From the NCBI GenBank assembly GCA_018401705.1, contig JAGYKL010000003.1, forward strand, positions 124,001 through 188,000: a stretch of DNA of 64,000 nt. Reading direction: 5' to 3'. A model generated the notes under the pieces. That model did not search any database. It had not been told where the DNA came from and saw only the letters and a program-made list of their open reading frames with translations. The DNA comes from Bacteroidia bacterium (GTDB taxonomy: Bacteria > Bacteroidota > Bacteroidia > M30B66). The position numbers and the translations under genes are program-made. Shown here one piece after another: positions 1-8,933 of this stretch (position 1 is the first letter of the stretch; each line of letters begins with the position of its first letter).

Positions 1-262
1 GTCCAATGCCAATTATATTGAAAGGTTTACGAAAAAAGACTAATGCAACATAAATCAACATTGCATAATAAGTATGCAGAAAGTGAAAGTTAATGCTACA
101 TCTATTTGCTTGAAAAATTGGATTAGCAAACAAATGATCTAAATCCACTAGCATTGTTGCCATAAGAATTAGATACACTTTTTTCCAATCTTTTCTAAAG
201 AATGCAAATGCAATAAATAGCGGAAATACGAAGTGTAAAAAGTAATGAGTTAATGTTTGCAT
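1..262 (-). CDS. DUF6122 family membrane protein (3' part missing)
   Basis: Reading the minus strand from an ATG at 262 gives 87 uninterrupted codons up to the window edge, beginning MQTLTHYFLHFVFPLFIAF. The sequence is hydrophobic and carries LVDLDHLFANPIF and NRCSINFHFLHTYY, the Asp/His-rich signature I associate with DUF6122, a small Bacteroidetes membrane protein family of unknown function. The conserved Asp and His residues look like metal-binding or catalytic groups at the membrane, but that is inference. The C-terminus lies outside the window. The next gene on the same strand, the WG-repeat protein, is upstream, with a 67-base gap. Confidence 0.8.
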   Translation of the reverse strand, partial: MQTLTHYFLHFVFPLFIAFAFFRKDWKKVYLILMATMLVDLDHLFANPIFQANRCSINFHFLHTYYAMLIYVALVFFRKPFNIIGIG

Positions 263-329
263 AAAAGTTGGAATTTCTGCGCATCATTAAAATTCCGGAT
301 AAAATAAAGTTTGAACTGAGCAAACAAGT

Positions 330-2036
330 TTACTTCCTGTATACTTTTCCATTACTTCCAACTAAATAGTAGTATAGGTTCTCAGGGATTGCCACATTGT
401 ATAAATCAAACCCATTTAAACCACTATAATTGGGGTATTTGAACACAGGTATATTAGGAAAAATCAGACCTGTGTCTTCAATCTTTTCGTGTTTGGCATT
501 TATCTTAAAAACTCCATAAAGATTACCTTTTTTATAGACACTGAATTTATCCTCAATGCGCATCGTATTCAAGAAATTAAGTCCATTCTCCCAAATGAAA
601 TCGTATTCAAATGGCATAATGGTTTTGTTGTTTAAGTCAATCACCCCAAATTTCCCATTGAGTTGAGCAGTTAGAATTCCTTCATTCTGAAGCTTCAAGG
701 GCTCTATATTGTTTTTTGTGTATGTATATGGCTGTCGAAAATCAAATTTTTCTTCCTCAGCTTTTTCATCTCTTTCAACATATATCTCAAGGAGGTTAGG
801 TTGCAAATCTTCATAAATCATTGGTATGATTTCATTTCCATTTTCATCGAGAATCCCAAATAAATAATTTCCAGTTTTCTCGCCTTTACTACCAGCCAAA
901 TAGATATACGTATGATTGGCAGAGAAAATTCCAAATTGATTTTTTATATATCTCAGAGAGTCATATTTCAAATCAGTTCTTAAAATTTCTGAGAAAATTA
1001 AACCTAGTTTTCCTTCTTTCGAAACAATTAATGGGTGCTTCTGTGATTTTGAATACCTATCGGCAAAATTCACGGTTTCACCTTCATTCAATTTTAATGT
1101 GTCACTTCCATATGCAGCAAAGCCATTTTCGAGTTTATAGAAATAAATAATTGGCTTTGGTTTTTCTCTTTGACTTGAGAAAATCTCTTTGTGATTAGGC
1201 ACTTCCTTGATTTCACCCATAATTTCAGGCGCTTCAATAACATAATCGCCAGACGATCCATAATTCATGCCTTCCTCAACTTCATAATCATCTCTATATG
1301 ACTTATTTATTATGCTAGCAGGCTTGATTATAAAGCGCTTTAATTCTTCATCAAATAGAATAGCTTCCCGATGAAAGGAGTATTCTTTATCTGTGTATGA
1401 ACATACGAAGTAGTCTTCGGTGCTATTTTCTCTGTCAATCTCAAAGTCTGTAACATGATCCAAAAGTGGTATCATCATCTTTTGATTGACTTTGTCAAAC
1501 AAAAGAACACTCACTGATTTGTCAAAATGCTCGGCAAAAATGGTAATGTAATTATCAGCCTCAGGACTTGATCTTTCGCGGCCAAGAAACCTGAATTTCA
1601 TAACGTTTTCGGGAAGCAATTTTTTGCCTTTCAGAGTATAGAAGTTGCTGTTTTTGCTAACATACGATTCTTGCGAGCCAATAATAATACCTTGGTCAGA
1701 ATACGTGAAATGATTGTGATTACTATTTTCAATAATCACCTTTGTGCCTTGCAGAAGGCCTGTGGAAGTGATTTTTTTCTCTTTGATTTCTGTTCTGCCG
1801 TCGTAATAACGAATGGTGTCAGGAACCTTAAAGCTATTTGAATATTTGAAATATCCATTCCCGATAGGCTGTATGAAATCATAATCAGCCTTGAGTTTTT
1901 GCTTGCCATTTAAATCTGCCAAACCAAATAAATCTCCATCACGATATGGTATTAATACATCGTTTTGAGTAAACCCAATGAGCGATTTTATTAAGAAAAC
2001 GAGTAAAAGATACTTGTGCATTGAATGGAGATTCAA
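330..2036 (-). CDS. WG-repeat-containing secreted protein
   Basis: A 568-residue protein with an N-terminal signal peptide (MHKYLLLVFLIKSLIGF then TQ), so probably exported. WG-type repeats are recognisable at the start (DGDLFGLADLNGKQKLKADY), near residue 390 (NYLFGILDENGNEIIPMIYE) and near residue 460 (GKFGVIDLNNKTIMPFEYD). Each has the G-x-hydrophobic-D-x-x-G pattern of the family. The middle third is a less regular beta-rich stretch that I do not recognise. WG proteins are common in Bacteroidetes and no enzymatic function is established for them. An internal Met at residue 6 (MHKYLL) is a more natural signal-peptide start than the first Met. Confidence 0.75.
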   Translation of the reverse strand: MNLHSMHKYLLLVFLIKSLIGFTQNDVLIPYRDGDLFGLADLNGKQKLKADYDFIQPIGNGYFKYSNSFKVPDTIRYYDGRTEIKEKKITSTGLLQGTKVIIENSNHNHFTYSDQGIIIGSQESYVSKNSNFYTLKGKKLLPENVMKFRFLGRERSSPEADNYITIFAEHFDKSVSVLLFDKVNQKMMIPLLDHVTDFEIDRENSTEDYFVCSYTDKEYSFHREAILFDEELKRFIIKPASIINKSYRDDYEVEEGMNYGSSGDYVIEAPEIMGEIKEVPNHKEIFSSQREKPKPIIYFYKLENGFAAYGSDTLKLNEGETVNFADRYSKSQKHPLIVSKEGKLGLIFSEILRTDLKYDSLRYIKNQFGIFSANHTYIYLAGSKGEKTGNYLFGILDENGNEIIPMIYEDLQPNLLEIYVERDEKAEEEKFDFRQPYTYTKNNIEPLKLQNEGILTAQLNGKFGVIDLNNKTIMPFEYDFIWENGLNFLNTMRIEDKFSVYKKGNLYGVFKINAKHEKIEDTGLIFPNIPVFKYPNYSGLNGFDLYNVAIPENLYYYLVGSNGKVYRK

Positions 2037-2146
2037 AATAAATTAAGGTTTGATTTTCAGGCGAAAGTTAATCAAGCTTTTATTTTGTTTGCTCCCTCGA
2101 ATCCACCAAAGAAATGCGAACTTCAAGTTTAATGCTTTGTGAAGAC

Positions 2147-2824
2147 CTATTTTTTTAGCTTATCTCCAAATACCTTTCTAAATTTTTCAACCTTCGGTTG
2201 GATGACCATCCGGCAATAGCCTTGCTCACCATTCTGGTTATAGTAATTCTGATGGTAGTCTTCTGCTACATAAAATTTTTCATCAAATGGAAGGATTTCA
2301 GTCACTATCGGGGCTTCAAATGCTCCAGCTGCATTTAATTCGGATTTGTACTTTTCAGCTGTTTCTTTTTGACTATCAGAAATGTAATAAATTCCTGAAC
2401 GATATTGGGTGCCAACATCAGCTCCTTGTCTATTTAATGTTGTTGGGTCATGTGTTTTCCAGAATACTTCCAATAGCTCATCAAAGGATAAAACAGAAGG
2501 GTCGTAAATTATTCTTGCCGCTTCTGCATGACCTGTGGTGCCAGTGCAAACTTCTTTATAACTTGGATTTTTAACTGAACCACCGGTGTAACCCGACGTT
2601 ACAGAAATAACACCATCTAATTGCTGAAAGATGGCTTCAATGCACCAAAAACATCCTGCTGCTAAATATGCAGTATCGGTTTGTTGACCAGTTTTTATTT
2701 CCATGTCGTTGTAAATAGTAGTTGATTCAGTTGATCCACAAGCTTGCAAGCTAAAGAGAAAGCCTAAAACAAAGGTAAGAGTGGGAAAGCTGGGTTTACT
2801 CATAATCATCATAAATAACTTCAA
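2147..2824 (-). CDS. msrA: peptide methionine sulfoxide reductase MsrA, lipoprotein form
   Basis: MsrA reduces the S-epimer of methionine sulfoxide in proteins and peptides. The catalytic GCFWC motif is at residues 57-61, with Cys58 as the attacking residue, followed by GGSVKNPSYKEVCTGTTGHAE and DVGTQYRSGIYY, both family signatures. The protein has an extra N-terminus with a hydrophobic segment and a lipobox ending at Cys29 (SLQAC). It is therefore probably a lipoprotein acting in the periplasm or on the envelope rather than the usual cytosolic enzyme. The start is ambiguous: Met at residues 1, 5, 6 and 8 all precede the signal sequence. It is transcribed alone, downstream of the TetR gene on the same strand. 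Confidence 0.93.
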   Translation of the reverse strand: MKLFMMIMSKPSFPTLTFVLGFLFSLQACGSTESTTIYNDMEIKTGQQTDTAYLAAGCFWCIEAIFQQLDGVISVTSGYTGGSVKNPSYKEVCTGTTGHAEAARIIYDPSVLSFDELLEVFWKTHDPTTLNRQGADVGTQYRSGIYYISDSQKETAEKYKSELNAAGAFEAPIVTEILPFDEKFYVAEDYHQNYYNQNGEQGYCRMVIQPKVEKFRKVFGDKLKK

Positions 2825-2887
2825 TTAATTGAAAATGTTTAGATGAATGTCTCAACTGTATGTAATTACTTACAGTTTCACAGAGTT

Positions 2888-3514
2888 TTAATAAACCGTT
2901 TCCTTGGAATATTTGCGCACCGTTTGCTTTATACCATGAATCATTAATCGAATAAGTAATTCAGTATCCTTCTCAATTCTTTCATAATCAGGTTCGTCTT
3001 CAATACTTTTTCTGTTGTGCAATATTTCATCATGCTTAATCGCATCTGCTGATTTGATAATTAATTCAGCGGTTATTGATGCCATTTTTGTACTAAGCTG
3101 TTCATCTATTTTTCTAAGTTCTCGAGCCACAAAAACTACTTCTCGCTGCATAAGTGAAGAGTATAGGTCATGAAATCCAGGCTGAATTTGCCTAAGGCTT
3201 TCTGCTTCTAATTTATGCAATCCCAGTACTTTTCTGTAATAAGTGAGTCTCTTCTTCATGTAAACCTGAATCTTCTCTTCAGGCTGTTCTTTATGCTCAA
3301 ATTCATTTTGTAAATCATCAACTATTTTCTCCGCTTCCTTAACAACTACTGCTGTGAAAATCTCTTCTTTATTTTTAAAGTAGTAATAAAGTGATGACTT
3401 ATTCAGGCCTAATTTCTTTCCTATATCTTCTAAGGTAGTTTTTTCATAGCCAAACTGAGTAAAACAGGATTTTGCTGCTTCCAGAATTTTAATTCGCTTT
3501 TCCGTTGCTTTCAT
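2888..3514 (-). CDS. TetR/AcrR family transcriptional regulator
   Basis: A 208-residue regulator with the TetR N-terminal helix-turn-helix at about residues 10-52 (FGYEKTTLEDIGKKLGLNKS followed by SLYYYFKNKEEIF), including the usual Tyr-Tyr-Phe helix that contacts DNA. The C-terminal two-thirds is helical and charged, as expected for a ligand-binding and dimerisation domain, but its ligand cannot be told from sequence. The nearest genes on the same strand are msrA downstream and, 150 bases upstream, the end of the five-gene PqqD/ATP-grasp operon. It could regulate either, itself, or a distant target. Confidence 0.88.
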   Translation of the reverse strand: MKATEKRIKILEAAKSCFTQFGYEKTTLEDIGKKLGLNKSSLYYYFKNKEEIFTAVVVKEAEKIVDDLQNEFEHKEQPEEKIQVYMKKRLTYYRKVLGLHKLEAESLRQIQPGFHDLYSSLMQREVVFVARELRKIDEQLSTKMASITAELIIKSADAIKHDEILHNRKSIEDEPDYERIEKDTELLIRLMIHGIKQTVRKYSKETVY

Positions 3515-3630
3515 ACATTAACAATCAATTCAAACTTTATTTATCAACGTAAAATAACGTGTTTGTGGTTCTACGTATTGCATATTTTAAGTGAATTATT
3601 TGTTAAAGATTTCGGATTCTTCTATAAATC

Positions 3631-3649
3631 AGAGAGATAATTTCTCTCT
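3631..3649 (-). terminator. possible terminator of the PqqD/ATP-grasp operon
   Basis: A 7-bp perfect inverted repeat (AGAGAGA / TCTCTCT, 5-base loop) lies 15 bases beyond the stop of the last operon gene. The T-run after it on the minus strand is weak, so this may be only a processing or pausing hairpin. Confidence 0.35.
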
Positions 3650-3664
3650 TAGAATCACTTATTT

Positions 3665-4273
3665 CTACTTTAATAAACTTAAACCTTCGGTCGCAGAAGC
3701 ATCATCTGGCCTAATTAGTAAAGCTTTATTGAATAAGATTCTTGCTTCTCTTGTTTTACCCATCTGAAAGTAGCTCCATGCATTCATCACTACACTATCA
3801 TAATCAAAAGGGTAAAGATTCATCACTCTTTCAAAATACTTTTGCGCTGTTGGGTAATCTTTTCTTTCGTAATAAATCATACCTAAGCGATAGTTAACCA
3901 GTGTGTTTTGAGCATCAAAGTCAAGGATTTTTTTATATGTTGTTATTACTTGATCCCAGTTACCTAATGCTGCAGAGGGCAAAACATATCCAAGACGCGC
4001 TTCTATTGAATATGATTTAAGCGAAATTGCCTTTTGATAATAAGTCATGCTTTGAGTAAACTGCCCTGCCTCATAGCATAACCAGCCTAATCTTAAGTTT
4101 TCTTCATAAGACTCAGTTTTATAAATTTTCTGAATAGCAGCTATTGCTTTTGTGTATTCGGCTTTCTCTTCCAAAGCATAACTCTCCTTAAAGGCATCCA
4201 TATCTGTGTTTTGAGCATTTAGACAAAGCGAAAACACAAGCATGCTCAGTATATTAATAAGTTTCATAAACAT
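3665..4273 (-). CDS. periplasmic tetratricopeptide-repeat protein
   Basis: A 202-residue protein with a signal peptide (MKLINILSMLVFSLCLNAQ) followed by about four TPR motifs: GWLCYEAGQFTQSMTYYQKA near residue 64, then A/G-x-Y repeats around 95-130, NYRLGMIYYERKDYPTAQKY near 127, and AWSYFQMGKTREARILFNKA near 165. TPRs mediate protein-protein contacts, so it is probably a periplasmic scaffold or adaptor. It is the last gene of a tight operon, starting 5 bases after the urea-transporter/M23 gene. That coupling suggests it works with the exported M23 domain. Its specific function is unknown. Confidence 0.82.
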   Translation of the reverse strand: MFMKLINILSMLVFSLCLNAQNTDMDAFKESYALEEKAEYTKAIAAIQKIYKTESYEENLRLGWLCYEAGQFTQSMTYYQKAISLKSYSIEARLGYVLPSAALGNWDQVITTYKKILDFDAQNTLVNYRLGMIYYERKDYPTAQKYFERVMNLYPFDYDSVVMNAWSYFQMGKTREARILFNKALLIRPDDASATEGLSLLK

Positions 4274-4278
4274 CAGTA

Positions 4279-6513
4279 TTAGTTAGGTAAAAAGTCTTCT
4301 GGCTTATCCTGCATTAGAAATGCAGTGATTTTTCTTTGGTTGGTCTTTACTTCGAAACTTAAAAACCGGTTGTTCGATAATTCAATCGTATAAGAATTTC
4401 TCTTTTGGGCGACTCCCCAAACAGAGGTTCTCACCCGTGAGCGTAAGATGATAGATTTAGGATTAACAGGATTATCAATTCCTGAATATTCCATTTCATA
4501 GTTTATTCTTATCAATCTTTTAAAAGGTGCTATGAAATCCTGAATTACTGTTATTGGGCTTGCGGGTATTGATGAAATTGGCAACTGATCTTTTACAACA
4601 ACTTTAGGGTAGTAGCCTAGCAGTACTTGATAACAACCCATATAAAAATGATAGAGCAACGATTGGGTATCGCCTTTAAAACTTAGAAAATAGAACATAG
4701 TTCCGTTATTAAGTAGATAGGCATATGAACTTGTTTTCTCGCAGAAAAGATAACTCTGATTATAAGCATTAACTCCAACAACCCATTTTACAATGCTTGA
4801 CTTTCCCTTTTGATTTATCTCCCAGCGAAGTATCTGACCAGGCGTAAACAGAAATGACTCTTTAAGCAGGGAGCAAGTCTCTACATTAGATATGATATCC
4901 TCTTTACTTGGAGTTTTGAATGAAACTAATTGCGTATCTCTGTTTTCATCTTTCTTCAAATAATAACTGATTGGCCAGGCTATTGTAGGCGAACCAACAA
5001 AGGGAGTGCTCTGAACCTGAAAGTGAATATGAGGGTAAGGCGATCTTCCTGAATTTCCAAGAGTAGCAATTATATCGCCTCTTTTTACATAATCACCGAG
5101 AGAAACCTTAAAAGAATTAATGTATAAATGGCTCAATTGAGAATATAGATGCTCGCTATGTTTGAGGACAATGCTATTTCCCCAATTGTTTTCAAGATTT
5201 ACTTTTCCGGGAGGGTTTTCCTCCACATGGGCATGAATGTCAACAACTAATCCATCTGCCGGAGCTGTTACGGGCTTTTGCCAAGAGTAATAATCTTTGA
5301 GTTCAAGACCTCCATTTTGGTAAAAATTGCCGTATTCATCACAAATCATAAAGTCAAGGGCATGACGCCACTCTTCTTTATGAGTATGCTCTCCATCATA
5401 ACCTTGTGTAACCTTCCAATTGCCATAAAATGGCAATTCCATTAGTACATATGTCGAATTTCTAAATCGTTCTAAGCCTGTTGAAAAGGTATATAGGTTT
5501 TCTTCAGGAGAATAATGTTGAATACCAGTTAGATGTAGTCCATTTGGAAATATTCTGAATCTTAAGAAGTAAATAAGCATCACAACCATGAGGTTGAATG
5601 GCATTGAATATAAGGGAAGTTGCACCACTGAAAGTGCTACTGCCAGTGAACTATTTAAGACTGCAATTAGCGGAGTAACAATGAGAACTAAAACAAATGA
5701 TGCTGTAGAAGGAATAATAAAGAAACCTCCAATTGCTATTGCACTAAGTATAAAGTTAAAGCCAATATAACTGTAAGTCAATTCAGTCATGTTTCCACCT
5801 ACGGCAGAGTAAAAAAGAAAACCGGTGTAGAATCCAGTAAGGCTTAACATAAATGCAATACGGGAATATAGCAATAATGCTAATGAAGCTATTATACCAA
5901 CACTTAAAGAATACTGGAAAAAGATTGCGCCAACAGACTTAAAATAGATATCTAGATAGCCGGGTAAGGACATCGTTTCAAAACTCATAATGGCATCAAC
6001 GAAGCCCTGTCCACCAAAAGAATATAAATCATTATAACTGTAAATTCCTCTTTCGCTTAAAAGTAAAGCTGCATATGAGCGAGCAGCAAGTAGAATTAGC
6101 CATACACTGAGAATAAAAGGGAAACTTAAGAAAGGCAGGCCTTTTGGCGCCAATGAACCATAAAACCAAACTGTAAAAAGTAAACTTAATAGCGCACCAC
6201 AAATGAGTATTGCAAGAAATGGAAGATTAAATTGGTAGTAAGTACCCAAACAGAGGCCCACAGACAGACTGTTAAAACTGTAAACACCTGTTCTAATACC
6301 TTCATGATCTAGCCCAAGTAGATGAGATGTAACTTGGGTTACAATAACCGCAACTAGTCCGCTAAGTCCAGCATATCCATCAATGAAAGAAACAAAAAGA
6401 AGAATATATGCAAGTAACTTTCTTTGTGAAAAAAAGAGTTGACCGTAACTTAGAAGAGTTCCTTCCAATAAGCGGTTCAACCCAAGGTTCAAAGATGCAG
6501 CCTTGCCCGACAT
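4279..6513 (-). CDS. urea-transporter-like membrane domain fused to M23 metallopeptidase
   Basis: A 744-residue fusion. Residues about 1-330 are strongly hydrophobic, with many membrane spans and two internally similar halves. The half-motifs GVYSFNSLSVGLCLG near residue 76 and GFNFILSAIAIGG near 250 resemble the GxxGxNxxLxG signature of bacterial urea channels (PF03253 type). Residues about 365-510 form an M23/LytM domain with HTHKEEWRHALDF near 375-385, the late PYPHIHFQ pair near 493, and a biotinyl-like APADGLVVDI stretch. These include the His/Asp and HxH zinc-ligand signatures, so it may be active. The last ~230 residues are beta-rich and unrecognised. It lies 3 bases after the PLP decarboxylase and 5 bases before the TPR gene. 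Substrate and peptidase target are inference. Confidence 0.8.
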   Translation of the reverse strand: MSGKAASLNLGLNRLLEGTLLSYGQLFFSQRKLLAYILLFVSFIDGYAGLSGLVAVIVTQVTSHLLGLDHEGIRTGVYSFNSLSVGLCLGTYYQFNLPFLAILICGALLSLLFTVWFYGSLAPKGLPFLSFPFILSVWLILLAARSYAALLLSERGIYSYNDLYSFGGQGFVDAIMSFETMSLPGYLDIYFKSVGAIFFQYSLSVGIIASLALLLYSRIAFMLSLTGFYTGFLFYSAVGGNMTELTYSYIGFNFILSAIAIGGFFIIPSTASFVLVLIVTPLIAVLNSSLAVALSVVQLPLYSMPFNLMVVMLIYFLRFRIFPNGLHLTGIQHYSPEENLYTFSTGLERFRNSTYVLMELPFYGNWKVTQGYDGEHTHKEEWRHALDFMICDEYGNFYQNGGLELKDYYSWQKPVTAPADGLVVDIHAHVEENPPGKVNLENNWGNSIVLKHSEHLYSQLSHLYINSFKVSLGDYVKRGDIIATLGNSGRSPYPHIHFQVQSTPFVGSPTIAWPISYYLKKDENRDTQLVSFKTPSKEDIISNVETCSLLKESFLFTPGQILRWEINQKGKSSIVKWVVGVNAYNQSYLFCEKTSSYAYLLNNGTMFYFLSFKGDTQSLLYHFYMGCYQVLLGYYPKVVVKDQLPISSIPASPITVIQDFIAPFKRLIRINYEMEYSGIDNPVNPKSIILRSRVRTSVWGVAQKRNSYTIELSNNRFLSFEVKTNQRKITAFLMQDKPEDFLPN

Positions 6514-6516
6514 GCA

Positions 6517-7884
6517 TTAAGAAAGTTTAAATGACTTAAGGTGTTCGGGCATTTCTTCCATTTTATTCAAGTCTTCAACCGTTTCGCGGTTACGAATAAT
6601 GTGAGTTTGACCTTTTTCATCAATGAGGATAACATTAGGTCTCATTGCAATAAATTGCATCCATTGTGTCATATTGTAAGCACCTACGGTGTGGATAACC
6701 ACATGATCTCCCTTTTTTAGTAGTGGTAAAGTTACACTTTCACGAAGTATGTCAATATTCATGCATAATGGACCATAAATTACAGTATTTTCTGTCTGCG
6801 ATCCAGCTTGCTCAACAGGTGAAATTCTGTGGTCATACCAAAATGAAGTAAAGAGAATGTTCACACCTGCATCCATCACGATGGCTCGTCTGCCATCAGA
6901 TAATCGTTTGTTTGCAATAACTGATGCAGCTAAATAGCCTGCCTCATCAATAAGAGCTCTTCCGGTTTCAAGAATGAGCAAAGGTAAATTCTCGCGAGTA
7001 AATCCTGCGTTTAGCAGAGTCGAACAAATTGCTTCTGCATAATCATCAAAACTGGGTATTACATCAGTTCCTGGTAGAAAAGAACCTTTCAAAGTGTTTT
7101 TTGATGCGAAACCTCCTCCTAAATCTAAGTATTCAAGTGTCTTTTTATGTTTTTGAATAATTCCGAGAGCCAAATCAGCAAGTTTATTTGCTGCAATTGC
7201 ATACGCATTTGCTGAAAGCATGAATGTGCCAATATGACAATGCAATCCAACTAAATCCATTTTATCGGTTAGCATTATTTTATTGATAGCATCCCAGGCC
7301 TGGCCTGATTCATAATTAAAACCAAATCTATCCCACATAGGATAAATCCCTGTGTCCATATTAACTCTAATTGCTACTCGGGGTCTAACTTTTAATGTAT
7401 CACTAAGCTCAATGATTTGATATAACTCATCAAGATGATCAATATGAATTACTGAGCCATGTTGAATGGCTGTTTTTAAATCATCATCTGTCTTTTCCGG
7501 CCCGTTAAATAGAATGTTCTTGCCTTCAACTCCGTTCTTTAATGCTTTTTGATATTCGAAAATTGAAACTACCTCAGCCCATGCTCCTTCTTGATGGAAA
7601 ACATTACATACGGCATTGATGTAGTTGGTTTTATATGACCATGCAAATTGCACCTTAGGGTAGCGGGTAGCAAAAGCTCTATAGGCTTCACGGTAAGTTT
7701 GTCGAATCTTTCTTTCAGAAATGATAAAAACCGGTGAGCCATACTTTGCAATGATTTCTTTAACAGAAACACCATCTATAGTACTAACTGGAGCATGCAA
7801 AGATTTTGTTCCAAATTTATTAGTTACTCCTGCATTTAACGTAGTAATAACGGGGCGTTCATATCTTAATTTTTCCATAACCAT
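6517..7884 (-). CDS. fold-type III PLP-dependent decarboxylase (DAP/ornithine decarboxylase-like)
   Basis: A 455-residue alanine-racemase-fold enzyme. The PLP lysine sits in FAWSYKTNYINAVC near residue 86. HCHIGTF near 206, the phosphate-binding DLGGGFASK near 244, ETGRALIDEAGYL near 300 and GPLCMNIDILRE near 362 follow in family order. The last supplies the catalytic Cys and Asp. It belongs with diaminopimelate/ornithine/carboxynorspermidine decarboxylases, but the substrate cannot be assigned. It sits 5 bases after the ATP-grasp gene and 3 bases before the transporter-peptidase. A role in making or modifying an amino-acid-derived metabolite in that operon is likelier than housekeeping lysine synthesis. 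The second such enzyme here (52.2 kb) is a different subfamily. Confidence 0.88.
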   Translation of the reverse strand: MVMEKLRYERPVITTLNAGVTNKFGTKSLHAPVSTIDGVSVKEIIAKYGSPVFIISERKIRQTYREAYRAFATRYPKVQFAWSYKTNYINAVCNVFHQEGAWAEVVSIFEYQKALKNGVEGKNILFNGPEKTDDDLKTAIQHGSVIHIDHLDELYQIIELSDTLKVRPRVAIRVNMDTGIYPMWDRFGFNYESGQAWDAINKIMLTDKMDLVGLHCHIGTFMLSANAYAIAANKLADLALGIIQKHKKTLEYLDLGGGFASKNTLKGSFLPGTDVIPSFDDYAEAICSTLLNAGFTRENLPLLILETGRALIDEAGYLAASVIANKRLSDGRRAIVMDAGVNILFTSFWYDHRISPVEQAGSQTENTVIYGPLCMNIDILRESVTLPLLKKGDHVVIHTVGAYNMTQWMQFIAMRPNVILIDEKGQTHIIRNRETVEDLNKMEEMPEHLKSFKLS

Positions 7885-7889
7885 ATCAA

Positions 7890-8933
7890 TTAAAGTTCTC
7901 CGATGGTAGAGATTTTTTGAAAATCACTTAGATCAACGATATTGTCGAATGAATACCTTACAAACAGTTTACCTACATCATAAGTGGTAAAAGCGTTAAC
8001 GTTTTCTCCGAAAGCCAGTTTAACAGCTGCAGCAGGCATGTTCTGGCCCGCAGCTACAGGCAAATACACCCAAGCAGGGAATCTGGGATTTATTTCAACA
8101 AGAAATAGCTTATTGTTCTTATCCTTAATGAGTTCAATCTCCATTCCTCCACGCCATTTACTGGCGGATATTAATTTCTTAGTCATATCAATGAGTGCCG
8201 GTTCGTCAAGGGTAACTCCTGCCCAAGCTTTACCTTTATCAGTGATAAATTTTTTTCTCATTGGAACAGCCCCAATTGTATTCCCTTTACCATCACCCAA
8301 GGCAGTAACGTTGTATTCGTTGCCATAAACGAATTGCTGCAAAATTATAGGCAAACCCCATTTAGCCTGAATTTTATGGAAATAGGAATATACTTGTTCC
8401 TGATTATAGGCAATATATGCATCATAGAACTTGCCTTTTACTACAACCGGAAATTCAAATTGTTTTAGAACTTCTGGTACCTCAGAAATAGAGTGAATCG
8501 TGGTAGATTTAGGTACATTTAATCCATACTTCTCGCCGTACTCATAAAGGCGATATTTTTGTCTTTCTTCAAACTGCTCTAGTTCTGGAAGGTAGGTCTT
8601 TATTCCCATAGCTTCTAGCCTTGGAGCTAGTTTAATGAAGGTGAACAATTCAGCATCGAAATTTGGAAAAATGAAATCGAGTTGCTCTTGTTCGTGAATA
8701 TATTCGAGTCTAAGTAAAAGGTTATCTGCTCCTTCCGAGGGAAAAGGAACAGAGTAGCTCTTGTCGACTAGATCGTGCATATATAAGCCTGGTTCAAGAT
8801 GGTCGTAAGAGATGCCAATAATTCTAACGTCAATTCCTTTCCAATCTTTAAGAGCTCGTATCACGGGAATTCCGGGACCAGGGTTGTCAGTATTATTTAA
8901 TCCTGAAACAGCTATTGTGAGTTGCTTTTTCAT
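7890..8933 (-). CDS. ATP-grasp family carboxylate-amine ligase
   Basis: A 347-residue protein with a pre-ATP-grasp Rossmann-like N-terminus (AVSGLNNTDNPGPGIPVIRA), then the ATP-grasp fold: FPVVVKGKF near residue 160 (nucleotide lysine), LQQFVYGNEYNVTALGDGKG near 204 and the Mg-binding LVEINPRFPAW near 285. ATP-grasp enzymes activate a carboxylate as an acyl-phosphate and join it to an amine or thiol. The start overlaps the stop of the PqqD-like gene by 4 bases (ATGA), indicating translational coupling. The layout is carbamoyl-phosphate-synthase-like rather than D-Ala-D-Ala-ligase-like. Substrates are unknown. With the PLP decarboxylase it could build or condense an amino-acid product. Confidence 0.88.
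   Translation of the reverse strand: MKKQLTIAVSGLNNTDNPGPGIPVIRALKDWKGIDVRIIGISYDHLEPGLYMHDLVDKSYSVPFPSEGADNLLLRLEYIHEQEQLDFIFPNFDAELFTFIKLAPRLEAMGIKTYLPELEQFEERQKYRLYEYGEKYGLNVPKSTTIHSISEVPEVLKQFEFPVVVKGKFYDAYIAYNQEQVYSYFHKIQAKWGLPIILQQFVYGNEYNVTALGDGKGNTIGAVPMRKKFITDKGKAWAGVTLDEPALIDMTKKLISASKWRGGMEIELIKDKNNKLFLVEINPRFPAWVYLPVAAGQNMPAAAVKLAFGENVNAFTTYDVGKLFVRYSFDNIVDLSDFQKISTIGEL

Noticed and set aside
3530-3583. A 17-codon minus-strand frame between the operon and tetR, considered as a precursor peptide
   Set aside because: No Cys, Ser/Thr-rich core or leader-like features, no ribosome signal, and lies after the possible terminator.
3541-3600. ACGT-containing repeats upstream of tetR as an operator
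   Set aside because: The AACGT copies are direct and imperfect, not a convincing palindrome; too weak to call.
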